Shown piece after piece: positions 47,545 to 56,353 of a stretch of 64,000 nt of DNA. Origin of the DNA: Caldibacillus thermoamylovorans (GTDB taxonomy: Bacteria; Bacillota; Bacilli; Bacillales; Caldibacillaceae); assembly GCF_000751775.1 (NCBI RefSeq), contig NZ_CCRF01000083.1, positions 19,365 through 83,364 on the forward strand. Reading direction: 5' to 3'. The notes under the pieces were generated by a model. It was not told the origin of the DNA. It did not search any database and saw only the letters and a list, made by a program, of their open reading frames with translations. The number at the start of each line of letters is the position of its first letter. Positions within the stretch are counted from its first letter, which is position 1. Both the position numbers and the translations under genes were made by a program.

Positions 47545-49959
47545 TTATAATTTCACCCGTTGCAATCGTAATGCATTCAACACAACCGATACCGAACTGA
47601 AGGCCATGGCTGCACCGGCCAACCATGGTGCTAGAAAGCCCATCGCGGCAATCGGAATACCAATTGTATTATAGGCAAATGCCCAGAAAAGATTTTGTTT
47701 GATGTTTGTAATTGTTTTTTTACTCATAAAAATAGCGTCGGCAATACTGTTTAAGTCGCCACGTATAAGGGTAATATCGGCGGCTTCCATGGCAACATCC
47801 GTTCCTTTCCCGATGGCCATACCGATATCGGCAGTGGCAAGAGCAGGAGCATCATTGATCCCATCACCAACCATGCCGACAATTTTGCCTTGTTGTTGCA
47901 GTTTTTTCACTTCCTCCGCTTTACCTTCAGGGAGTACTTCTGCAATGACACGATCGACATCGACTTGCTCACCGATCGTTTTGGCCGTCCGTTCATTGTC
48001 GCCGGTAATCATAATAACCTCGATGGCCATTTCTTTCAACCGTTTGATTGCTGCTTTTGAGGTGTCTTTTACTGTATCACTAACAGCAACGATACCGGCA
48101 AGTTTCCCATCGATTGCTGCAAGCATGGCTGTTTTTCCATTTTCCTCCAATTGCTGCATTGTTTTGGAGGCCACGGTAAAATCAATATGATATTGGTCAA
48201 GTAATTTCCTTGTACCAATAAGAATTTCCTTCCCATCAGCAACTGCTTTGATTCCAAATCCCGGAATTGCTTCAAATTGTTCGGTTTTGCCAAGCGCTAT
48301 TCCCTTTTCCTGGATGCCACTAACAATTGCTTCGGCCAAAGGGTGTTCAGAATTTTTTTCCGCTGTACCGACCAGCCGGAGAAACTCCCCATTTTGCCAA
48401 CCATTTTCCACAATCACATCGGTTAATACAGGTGTTCCGTTTGTAATTGTTCCGGTTTTATCCAAAATAACGGTAGTGATGTTGTGCGTCCGTTCCAAAT
48501 GTTCGCCACCTTTAAATAAAATCCCGTATTCAGCGGCGCGACCGGATCCGGCCATAATCGATGTCGGTGTCGCAAGTCCGAGGGCACATGGACAGGCGAT
48601 AACGAGTACGGCAATTAGTTTTTCTAATGCTACAGCAAATTCACCCGGGTCAACGATAAAATACCAAACGAGAAATGTAATCAGCGCAATCCCAACAACA
48701 ATCGGAACAAAAATACCGGATATTTTATCAGCTAACCGTTGAATAGGCGCTTTCGAACCTTGAGCTTGTTCAACCACTTTAATAATTTGCGCAAGAGCCG
48801 TATCTTTACCAACCTTGGTTGCTTCAATACGGAGGGAGCCATTTCGGTTAATGGTTGCGCCGATTACTGTATCACCAGCCTTTTTATCAACCGGAACACT
48901 TTCTCCGGTAAGCATCGACTCATCAATAGCTGACTCCCCGCTAATAATGATACCATCTACCGGTATTTTTTCTCCCGGTTTTACTTGAAGGTGATCACCA
49001 ACAACAACTTCTTCCAGTGGGATGATTGTCTCCACCCCATCCCGGATGACCGTAGCTGTTTTTGCTTGGAGACCCATTAATTTTTTGATTGCTTCGGATG
49101 ATCGCCCCTTTGCTTTTGCTTCAAAATATTTTCCCAGCAAAATTAAGGTAATTAGGACAGCACTTGTTTCAAAATATAAACCTTCTATATGGTGATGAGC
49201 ACCGAGAGACCGAAGAACCAAGTACAAACTGTAAAAATATGCGGCCGAGGTACCCATTGCCACGAGTACATCCATATTGGCACTGCCGTTACGTAACGCT
49301 TTATATGCGCCAACATAAAATTGTTTTCCAATAATAAATTGGACCGGAGTAGCAAGGGCAAGTTGGAACCATGGATTCATAAAAATATCCGGTACATACA
49401 TCCAAGACGTAAACGAGAAATGGGCAAACATCGTCCATAGGAGCGGCAATGAGAGGATCGCGGATATAATGAATTTCCGTTTTTGTCTCTGGATTGCTTG
49501 TTCCCGGTAATCGACGTTTGCTTTCTCTTCGTCACGTTTTTCAATAGCTCCGTAGCCAAGCTTTTCCACTTTTTCAATCATGTCTTTTGGTGACACGACG
49601 GACGGATTGTATTCGACGGTGGCAGTTTCTAGGGCAAGATTGACAGTAGCCGCTGCGACGCCATCCATTTTATTTAAGCCTTTTTCAATCCGGTTGGCAC
49701 ATGCCGCACAGGTCATCCCGGTAATCGTAAATTCAGCTTTTTCACTGACCACATCATAGCCGAGATCTCTAATTTTTTCCTCGAAGTTTTGGAGATTTGT
49801 TTTTGTAGGGTCAAACTTGATACTGACTGTTTCCAGTGCCAGGTTTACATTTGCCTGCTCAACCCCTTCGATTTTATTTAATCCCTTTTCAATCCGATTG
49901 GCACATGCTGCACAGGTCATGCCAAGGATTTGCAGGTTTGTTTCTTTTTTTGTAGTCAT
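47545..49959 (-). CDS. copA: Copper-exporting P1B-type ATPase CopA
   Basis: 804-aa Cu(I) exporter. Two N-terminal metal-binding domains with [17 protein letters not shown] each; transmembrane metal site CPC ([11 protein letters not shown]); phosphorylated Asp in [12 protein letters not shown]-binding SEHPLAEAI and hinge [13 protein letters not shown] 49959 follows GGAGG with 10-nt spacing; GTG 49968 is too close. It receives Cu from CopZ. A CsoR-like palindrome is just upstream. Confidence 0.96.
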   Translation of the reverse strand: MTTKKETNLQILGMTCAACANRIEKGLNKIEGVEQANVNLALETVSIKFDPTKTNLQNFEEKIRDLGYDVVSEKAEFTITGMTCAACANRIEKGLNKMDGVAAATVNLALETATVEYNPSVVSPKDMIEKVEKLGYGAIEKRDEEKANVDYREQAIQRQKRKFIISAILSLPLLWTMFAHFSFTSWMYVPDIFMNPWFQLALATPVQFIIGKQFYVGAYKALRNGSANMDVLVAMGTSAAYFYSLYLVLRSLGAHHHIEGLYFETSAVLITLILLGKYFEAKAKGRSSEAIKKLMGLQAKTATVIRDGVETIIPLEEVVVGDHLQVKPGEKIPVDGIIISGESAIDESMLTGESVPVDKKAGDTVIGATINRNGSLRIEATKVGKDTALAQIIKVVEQAQGSKAPIQRLADKISGIFVPIVVGIALITFLVWYFIVDPGEFAVALEKLIAVLVIACPCALGLATPTSIMAGSGRAAEYGILFKGGEHLERTHNITTVILDKTGTITNGTPVLTDVIVENGWQNGEFLRLVGTAEKNSEHPLAEAIVSGIQEKGIALGKTEQFEAIPGFGIKAVADGKEILIGTRKLLDQYHIDFTVASKTMQQLEENGKTAMLAAIDGKLAGIVAVSDTVKDTSKAAIKRLKEMAIEVIMITGDNERTAKTIGEQVDVDRVIAEVLPEGKAEEVKKLQQQGKIVGMVGDGINDAPALATADIGMAIGKGTDVAMEAADITLIRGDLNSIADAIFMSKKTITNIKQNLFWAFAYNTIGIPIAAMGFLAPWLAGAAMAFSSVSVVLNALRLQRVKL

Positions 49960-49977
49960 ATGTTTCACACCTCCTCC

Positions 49978-49994
49978 ATACCTATATGGGGTAT
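49978..49994 (-). promoter_or_regulatory. CsoR-like operator before copA
   Basis: ATACC-TATATGG-GGTAT, a 17-bp interrupted palindrome of the CsoR type, beside the ribosome site of copA. It suggests copA has its own copper-regulated promoter, besides any read-through from csoR-copZ. Confidence 0.65.
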
Positions 49995-50124
49995 GTTTTT
50001 TTGAAAAGATTACCTATTAAAAGTTTGTTGGCATTTGTTTTAAATAAAGTAACTGGTGACTCGCCAATGATGTCTTATCGGAATTCAGACTTCAAACCCC
50101 GGTACGGCACAAGTTTGGCAAGCC

Positions 50125-50356
50125 GGGCTCGGATCAATAGCAACAAGATTTTTAAAAATAGCTCTGATAACTTTTCTCTTGTATAAACGGTTTATTTTCT
50201 CAGATCTATCGCAACAAAGTTTTTGAAAAATATTTTTAACAAATTTACTCCCGGATGAACATCAGGTTGATAGTAACAAAATTTTCTTTGACAAAATTAC
50301 TCTTGTATGAACGATTTATTTTCTCAAATCAATCGCAACAAAGTTTACGAAAATGG
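50125..50356. repeat. Degenerate 62-71-bp repeat, four copies, between copA and copZ
   Basis: Units contain (T)CAATCGCAACAAAGTTTTTG, with anchors near 50140, 50211, 50273 and 50335. Two copies of a 53-bp stretch beginning CTCTTGTATAAACGG are nearly identical (50176 and 50300). No gene is seen in 49996-50405. Confidence 0.65.
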
Positions 50357-50360
50357 TCTT

Positions 50361-50396
50361 CAAAAAGAGCCCGTGCCCCTCGAAAGAACACGGGTT
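50361..50396 (-). terminator. Terminator after copZ
   Basis: CCCGTG (50370-50375) pairs with CACGGG (50389-50394); T run CTCTTTTT on the minus strand. Confidence 0.85.
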
Positions 50397-50405
50397 GTGC
50401 AAATC

Positions 50406-50612
50406 TTAAACGACATCGTATCCTTGATCATCAATGGTTTCTTTAATCGTATCAAGGGTCACAACTTCAGGATTGTAGTCAACATCCACTTTCCCTTCTT
50501 CTAAATTTACAACAACGCGGTCAACACCATTTAATGCGCCGACACTGCCTTCTACCGCTTTTACACAATGCCCGCAAGACATGCCATGAACGGTTAATGT
50601 CACGTGTTCCAT
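50406..50612 (-). CDS. copZ: Copper chaperone CopZ
   Basis: 68-aa Atx1-like cytosolic chaperone with metal site GMSCGHCVKAV, delivering Cu(I) to the N-terminal domains of CopA. Ends with the fold-typical DTIKETIDDQGYDVV. 64 bp after csoR, in the order csoR-copZ-copA known from B. subtilis. Confidence 0.95.
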   Translation of the reverse strand: MEHVTLTVHGMSCGHCVKAVEGSVGALNGVDRVVVNLEEGKVDVDYNPEVVTLDTIKETIDDQGYDVV

Positions 50613-50676
50613 GAATATACATCTCCTTTTTTTCTGATAAAAGAATATAATTATTTGTTACCATTAAAGCTGCGAA

Positions 50677-51024
50677 CTACTTTTTCATCACCCGTTGAAT
50701 CGTCGTTAAAAATTCATCAAGTACATCCATATCACCCTCTTGGATACGTTCGACGACACAATTTTTCAAGTGACCTTCGAGAAGGATTTTGGATACACCG
50801 TTTAACGCTGACTGGATTGCTGCAATCTGAGTGAGGACATCATCACAATATGTGTCCTTTTCAATTAACCCTTTAACACCGCGAATTTGCCCTTCAATCC
50901 GATTTAGCCGGGTTACCAAGTTTTTCTTCGTCTGTTCGGAATGGTGACTTTTCCGTTCACTTGTCGAGGTGCAGCATTCAACTTCTGCACAGCTTTCCAG
51001 TTCAGGTTGTTTCACTTCTTCCAT
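50677..51024 (-). CDS. csoR: Copper-sensing repressor CsoR
   Basis: 115-aa all-helical repressor released from DNA by Cu(I). The Cys-His-Cys ligand set is kept: Cys in TYCDDVLTQ, His and Cys in LEGHLKNCVV. The core LVTRLNRIEGQIRGVKGLIE is typical. The N-terminus is longer than usual and rich in Cys and His (ESCAEVECCTSTSERKSHH). Regulates itself with copZ and copA. Confidence 0.93.
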   Translation of the reverse strand: MEEVKQPELESCAEVECCTSTSERKSHHSEQTKKNLVTRLNRIEGQIRGVKGLIEKDTYCDDVLTQIAAIQSALNGVSKILLEGHLKNCVVERIQEGDMDVLDEFLTTIQRVMKK

Positions 51025-51061
51025 TTGGAGTATACCCCCTTCCTGATATTTTTATCATACT

Positions 51062-51078
51062 ATACCCCCCTACTGTAT
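51062..51078 (-). promoter_or_regulatory. CsoR-like operator and csoR promoter
   Basis: ATACC-CCCCTAC-TGTAT lies inside the 18-bp spacer of a minus-strand promoter (TTTACA ... TATGAT, about 51057-51083). A repressor there would exclude polymerase. Confidence 0.6.
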
Positions 51079-51235
51079 GTAAAGTTTTTTGATTGGTGTG
51101 TTTGCTGAGCATATATATGATGGAGTGTCTTCTTTTTTCTCCAGATATACTTCACTAATAAATTGAACCTTGCTTGTGTCTTATCTTTTTTTTATCATAT
51201 TATACTTCACAAACCCTGAGTAGTATTTTATTATA

Positions 51236-51286
51236 AAAATTCAATTCATACCGCGCCTATAACAGCACGCAGTATAAATTGAATTT
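51236..51286 (-). terminator. Terminator after pepF
   Basis: AAATTCAATT-c-ATAC pairs with GTAT-a-AATTGAATTT around 20 nt; T-rich on the minus side. Long AT stem, moderate confidence. Confidence 0.65.
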
Positions 51287-51290
51287 CACA

Positions 51291-53096
51291 CTAAACCAAT
51301 TTTTCCGACAAGCGGATAAACTCTTCAGCGTCTTTCGCTGCCAGTTGAATACCGGCTTCCCAAAATTGAGGTTTCGTTAAATCAACACCGAGATGTTTCA
51401 TTGCTAATTCTTCCACTTTCATCGTGCCGGTGTCTCGCAACAAGGCAATATATTTTTCCTCGAACCCGGTCGGATTATTCAGGAATTCTGCATAAATACC
51501 TAAACTGAACAAGTAGCCGAAAGTGTACGGAAAGTTGTAAAACGGTACATCATCGATAAAGAAATGCAATTTGCTGCACCAAAAATGCGGATGATACCCG
51601 GCCAAACAATCACAATAAGCTTCTTTTTGCGCTTCCACCATCAACTCATTTAAGCGTTGTTCGGAGACAATTCCTTTCGTCCGTTCTTGATAAAAGTTAT
51701 TTTCAAAAATAAACCGGGCATGGATATTCATAAACATAGCGACGGCATTGCCAAGTTTATCATTTAGTAGCGAAATTTTTTCCGCATCTGTTTTTGCATT
51801 AGCGACTGTTGCATTCCCAATAATCGTTTCCGCAAACGTGCTGGCCGTTTCAGCAACGTTCATGGCATAATTCCGATTTAATCTCGGCAAATCCCGCATA
51901 ACATGACTATGAAATGCATGGCCTAATTCATGGGCAAGCGTACTGGCATCGCTCATTGAACCGGTAAATGTCATAAAAATCCGGGACTCTTCAAATTCCG
52001 GTAAATCTGTACAATACCCGCCCGGCCGTTTATTCGGGCGATCTTCTGCCTCCACCCAACGATTTTCCAGGGCATGTTTTGCAAAGTCTGCCAATTTTGG
52101 TCCGAAGCTGGCAAAGTGTTCAATGACAAAATCACAAGCTTCATCATATGTAAAACGAGTCGCTTTACTGTCACCCACCGTAACCGGAGCATCGACATCT
52201 TGCCATCCTAATTTCTCCATGTTAAGCAGTTTTGCCTTTTGCTTTAAAAAGTCGATGAATGGTTGTTTATTATTAGCAACTGCTGTCCACATCGCATCCA
52301 ATGTATCTTTTGTCATCCGATTATATTCCAGCGGTTCTTCTAAATAGTCTTTGCGGTTATGGAAATTTTGCAAAGTAATTCGGAACCCGTCTAAATGATT
52401 TATCGTGTCAGTAAAGATTGGTGCGAATTTTTCCCAAGCTGCTTCCCAATTCGTAAACAATTGTTTTCGAACTTCCGGATCCGGATCAGCATACATTCGA
52501 TTCATCGCTTGACCGACAGAAAGTTCCACCGTTTTTCCGTCTTTATCAGTAAACGGAATCGTCATCATGGAAACCACAGTATCATACAGTCTGCTCCATG
52601 CCGTCAGCCCGTCTTTGTTTAATTCCGTAATAATTTTTTCTTCCGCCTCAGATAAAAGCCGCTTTCCTTTATCACGAATTTCATTTAGGGCAAAGGCAAC
52701 CTTTTTTAACTCATCATCTTGTAAAAATGTGTTCCAATCTTGATCCGAAATGGCCACCAACTTTTTCGTAAAAGCTGTATTTATATTTTCCAACTTACTG
52801 ACTAAATCTAAAATCTGACCCATAACGACATTTGCATATTCATCATTCATGAATGCATCATGCCACATTTGCACAAATGTTGCCGATTGGGAAAGCCCTT
52901 TTTCAATGGTTTCCTGTTTTTCTAAAATCCTTTTAAATGGTTCAGCTGATTGGTTTTCTGAAAAATTCCATTGCTTAATCAGTTGCTCCCACTCGTTTAT
53001 TTGCTGATCAATTTTTTGCAATTTTTCTTGCAGTTCAGGTGATTTCGTTCCACCTGGGATAATCGCATCTAAATCCCATGTGTCTACATATTTCAT
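51291..53096 (-). CDS. pepF: Oligoendopeptidase F (M3B metallopeptidase)
   Basis: 601-aa cytosolic zinc peptidase cutting short peptides. Zinc motif HExxH in TLAHELGHAFH with the downstream Glu in NVAETASTFAE. Start at ATG 53096, with AAAGGAGTG upstream; the open frame to 53183 includes that site. It is alone, with a terminator-like stem downstream. Confidence 0.94.
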   Translation of the reverse strand: MKYVDTWDLDAIIPGGTKSPELQEKLQKIDQQINEWEQLIKQWNFSENQSAEPFKRILEKQETIEKGLSQSATFVQMWHDAFMNDEYANVVMGQILDLVSKLENINTAFTKKLVAISDQDWNTFLQDDELKKVAFALNEIRDKGKRLLSEAEEKIITELNKDGLTAWSRLYDTVVSMMTIPFTDKDGKTVELSVGQAMNRMYADPDPEVRKQLFTNWEAAWEKFAPIFTDTINHLDGFRITLQNFHNRKDYLEEPLEYNRMTKDTLDAMWTAVANNKQPFIDFLKQKAKLLNMEKLGWQDVDAPVTVGDSKATRFTYDEACDFVIEHFASFGPKLADFAKHALENRWVEAEDRPNKRPGGYCTDLPEFEESRIFMTFTGSMSDASTLAHELGHAFHSHVMRDLPRLNRNYAMNVAETASTFAETIIGNATVANAKTDAEKISLLNDKLGNAVAMFMNIHARFIFENNFYQERTKGIVSEQRLNELMVEAQKEAYCDCLAGYHPHFWCSKLHFFIDDVPFYNFPYTFGYLFSLGIYAEFLNNPTGFEEKYIALLRDTGTMKVEELAMKHLGVDLTKPQFWEAGIQLAAKDAEEFIRLSEKLV

Positions 53097-53203
53097 CTCT
53101 TTCACTCCTTTCGATATTTCCATTTTAATGCTTTTTCGTCGGAATGGAAACAATTGGATTTGTTTTGTGAAAAATTTGTTCAAATCATCCTCGAGTCTGA
53201 TTC

Positions 53204-53620
53204 TTAAACATTCCTCTGTACCATGCCGTTTTTGGCGATACTGATCATCAACTTGATCCGATTAATTTGGTTCACCTTACTAATGCTTGCATCAAAGTCG
53301 ATAGCAATCAGGTTCGCATACGGGTAGAATTGTTTGATAGCATTAAACATTCCGCGCGCAATAACATGGTTCGGCAGACAGCCAAACGGTTGGACGCAGA
53401 CAACATTGTCTACACCGGCATCCATCAATTCAGCTATTTCTCCGGTTAACAACCACCCTTCACCCATTTGATTGCCCAAATTGATGAACCGTGATGCTTT
53501 TTCTGCCACTTCATCGATTGTTAACGGTGCTTCAAACCGATTACTTTCCAACAAAGCTTGTCGAACAGGTTCACGGAATACTTCGATTAACCGGATGCCA
53601 ATATTGGCTAACCTAGATTT
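53204..53620 (-). pseudogene. C-terminal remnant of an acyl-CoA dehydratase activase
   Basis: About 139 codons without a proper start. The open frame runs from near 53635 and reads LIEVFREPVRQALLESNRFE, GNQMGEGWLLTGEIAELM, VVCVQPFGCLPNHVIARGM and KVNQINRIKLMISIA. These match the C-terminal DUF2229-type part of large 2-hydroxyacyl-CoA dehydratase activases, where GCLPNHV is characteristic. The ATPase half is absent; a strong hairpin stands where the rest should be. Truncated relic. Confidence 0.75.
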
Positions 53621-53645
53621 TATTTTTCCCGACTTTGACAGTAAA

Positions 53646-53687
53646 AACTCCTTGAAAACATTGTCAGATCAACATTTTCAAGGAGTT
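53646..53687. terminator. Strong hairpin, bidirectional
   Basis: 13-bp perfect stem AACTCCTTGAAAA/TTTTCAAGGAGTT, 16-nt loop, T runs on both sides. It may end transcripts in either direction. Confidence 0.75.
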
Positions 53688-53803
53688 AATTATTTTTTGA
53701 ATGTAGATATGCATAAGACTTTTACATAAGGCTTTTTTAAATTATTGTACAAATAGTTTTATAAAAAGATTAAAGCATATATACATAGTAAAAACGATAA
53801 TAC

Positions 53804-53850
53804 AGGTTGGAAACATTATTAAATCAATGTTTTCAGCCTTTTATTTTTTT
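53804..53850 (+). terminator. Orphan terminator-like hairpin
   Basis: AGGTTGGAAACATT pairs with AATGTTTTCAGCCT (two wobbles), followed on the plus strand by TTTATTTTTTT. No plus-strand gene precedes it. The stem shares GAAAACATTG with the hairpin at 53646. Confidence 0.6.
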
Positions 53851-53923
53851 GTAATTGGCAAAGTCGGGGAAAAATCAAGAAAAATGGGGCAAACACCACA
53901 TTAATGGTTGACCACTTATTTGA

Positions 53924-54871
53924 TTAATCATTTTTTATCGCTACCGGCACTTCAATTGGTAAAAGACCGGCTTCAATTTTTCCTCGTAAGTGCTTGAATT
54001 GAGGTGGTAATTTTAGTTCTTCTCCTAAGTGATCACAAGGTTCATCTATTAAAAACCCGGGAACATCGGTGGCAATTTCAAATAAAATTTCTCCCGGTTC
54101 CCGAAAATAAACCGAATGGAAATAATGTCTGTCCTTCACATCGGTTACTTGATAACCATCGCTTTCTATTAGCTTTTTCCATTGGGTTTGGTCCATTTGT
54201 TCATCCGCACGCCACGCAATATGATGTACCGTCCCAACACCTATTCGTCCTTGTGGTACCGGATCTTTCTTAATGTCAATGATATTTCCTAGATCATCCA
54301 GTGAACGGAAGCGGATATAATCATCATCTTCACCTACAAAATCAAGCCCGAGCACCTTATATATCATTTCTGAAGTTCGTTCCGGATCGGTGGACAATAA
54401 TAAGGCACCACCAAATCCTTTAATTGCTACTTCAGAAGTGATTCCGTCAACACTCCATTCATTTTGTTTTCCTTCGTTTCGCTCCACCAATTCCAAATGT
54501 AACCCATGCGGATCAACAAATTGCAAATACTGTTCACCAAAGCGAGCGGATTTTTTATACGGAATAAAGAATTCCTTTAAACGGTTTTCCCAGAAACGCA
54601 TTGCTCCAAAAGGAATAACATAAGATGTAACCCCAACTTGGCCTCCTCCGATTCTTCCTTTATATTTTGCATTTGGCCATGGGAAGAACGTGATAATGGT
54701 TCCCGGAGTTCCCTTTTCATCGCCAAAATAAAAATGATAAGTTCCCGGATCATCTAAGTTGACCGTTCTTTTTACCAGGCGTAACCCTAACACCCGTGTA
54801 TAAAAATCAATATTTTCTTGGGGATGGTCAACAATCGCTGATATATGGTGGATACCCTTTGTTTTTTTCAA
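53924..54871 (-). CDS. Glyoxalase-fold ring-cleaving dioxygenase (MhqO/YkcA-like)
   Basis: 315-aa vicinal-oxygen-chelate protein of two paired domains. N-terminal metal His in KGIHHISAIVDHPQ, second half GVGTVHHIAWRADEQM, and a C-terminal Glu in PGEILFEIATDVPG. Family members cleave hydroquinones or catechols and detoxify quinones. ATG 54871 has AGGAGAAAG upstream. No MhqR-like regulator nearby. Substrate not deducible. Confidence 0.85.
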   Translation of the reverse strand: MKKTKGIHHISAIVDHPQENIDFYTRVLGLRLVKRTVNLDDPGTYHFYFGDEKGTPGTIITFFPWPNAKYKGRIGGGQVGVTSYVIPFGAMRFWENRLKEFFIPYKKSARFGEQYLQFVDPHGLHLELVERNEGKQNEWSVDGITSEVAIKGFGGALLLSTDPERTSEMIYKVLGLDFVGEDDDYIRFRSLDDLGNIIDIKKDPVPQGRIGVGTVHHIAWRADEQMDQTQWKKLIESDGYQVTDVKDRHYFHSVYFREPGEILFEIATDVPGFLIDEPCDHLGEELKLPPQFKHLRGKIEAGLLPIEVPVAIKND

Positions 54872-55050
54872 ATTAATCTTTCTCCTTATAATTCAATGAA
54901 GTTAGGATAACTGCATGTAATAGTCAAAGGATGTAACAATAAAGACTATCTTTAAATCGTGACAATTATATTATCCTATTTCCCTTATGTCAAACATTGC
55001 AATCAAAGTCTTTCATTTTTATCAATTACGCGACCCATTTTCCATTGATT

Positions 55051-56345
55051 TTTGGCGACGAGGCCTGTTCTCGTCGGCATTTTTGCGGGCGAAACTTTAT
55101 TTTTGGGCGACGAGAACCTTTCTCGTCGCCATTTTCAGCCGGAAAACTTCTTTTTTGGGTGACGAAGCCCAATCTCGTCACCGTTTTGAGCCGAAAAACT
55201 CCATTTTTTGACGACGAGAACCTTTCTCGTCACCATTTTGAGCCGGAAAACCCCATTTTTTGACGACGAGACCTTTTCTCGTCGTCATTTTGAGCCGAGA
55301 AACTTCACTTTTTGGCGACGAGACCTTTTCTCGTCGCCATTTTGAGCCGGGAAACTTCACTTTTTGGCGACGAGATTCATTCTCGTCGTCATTTTGAGGT
55401 GGGAAACCCCATTTTTTGGTGACGAGACTCTTTCTCGTCACCATTTTAAGCCGGAAAACTCCCTTTTTTGGCGACGAAACCCTTTCTCGTCACCATTTTG
55501 AGCCGGAAAACCCCATTTTTTGACGACGAAACCCTTTCTCGTCACCATTTTGAGCCGGAAAACTCCTTTTTTGGGTGACGAAGCCCATTCTCGTCGCCAT
55601 TTTGAGGCGGGAAACTCCTTTTTTTGACGACGAGAACCTTTCTCGTCACCATTTTGAAGCGGGAAACCCCATTTTTTGACGACGAGATTCATTCTCGTCG
55701 CCATTTTGAGCCGAGAAACTCCATTTTTTGACGACGAGATTCATTCTCGTCGCCATTTTGAGCCGAGAAACTTCACTTTTTGGCGACAAGATTCATTCTC
55801 GTCGCCATTTTGAGGCGGGAAACTCTTTTTTTGACGACGAGAACCTTTCTCGTCACCATTTTCAGCCGAAAAACCCTATTTTTTGGCGACGAAGCCCATT
55901 CTCGTCGTCACTTTTGGGTGAAAAACTCTTTTGTTGGGCGACGAGAACCTTTCTCGTCACCATTTTCAGCCGAAAAACCCTATTTTTTGGCGACGAAGCC
56001 CATTCTCGTCACCATTTTCAGCCGAAAAACCCTATTTTTTGGCGACGAAGCCCATTCTCGTCACCATTTTCAGCCGGGAAACCCTATTTTTTGGCGACGA
56101 AGCCCATTCTCGTCGCCATTTTCAGCCGGAAAACCCCATTTTTTGACGACGAGATTCATTCTCGTCGCCATTTTCAGCCGAAAAACTCTCTTTTTTGGCG
56201 ACGAAGCCCATTCTCGTCGCCATTTTCAGCCGGAAAACCCCATTTTTTGACGACGAGAACCTTTCTCGTCACCATTTTCAGCCGAAAAACTCCTTTTTTG
56301 GGTGACAAAACACCACTCACCCCGTCTTTGGGATGCGAAACTCAA
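55051..56345. repeat. 52-bp minisatellite, about 25 tandem copies
   Basis: Strict 52-bp period (for example anchors at 55212, 55264, 55316, 55368). Each unit has a palindrome GGCGACGAGA-N5-TCTCGTCGCC or variant, then CCATTTTGAGCCGG, AAAACYCC and a T tract. Variants include GGTGACGA with matching CTCGTCACC. All three frames and both strands stay open for long stretches, because the unit has no stop codon in several phases; these are not genes. Nothing else lies in 54872-56353. Confidence 0.93.
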
Positions 56346-56353
56346 GTTTTTAA

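Noticed and set aside
55051..56345. Minisatellite as an integron cassette array
   Set aside because: No attC consensus (RYYYAAC/GTTRRRY), no integron integrase and no cassette genes between units.
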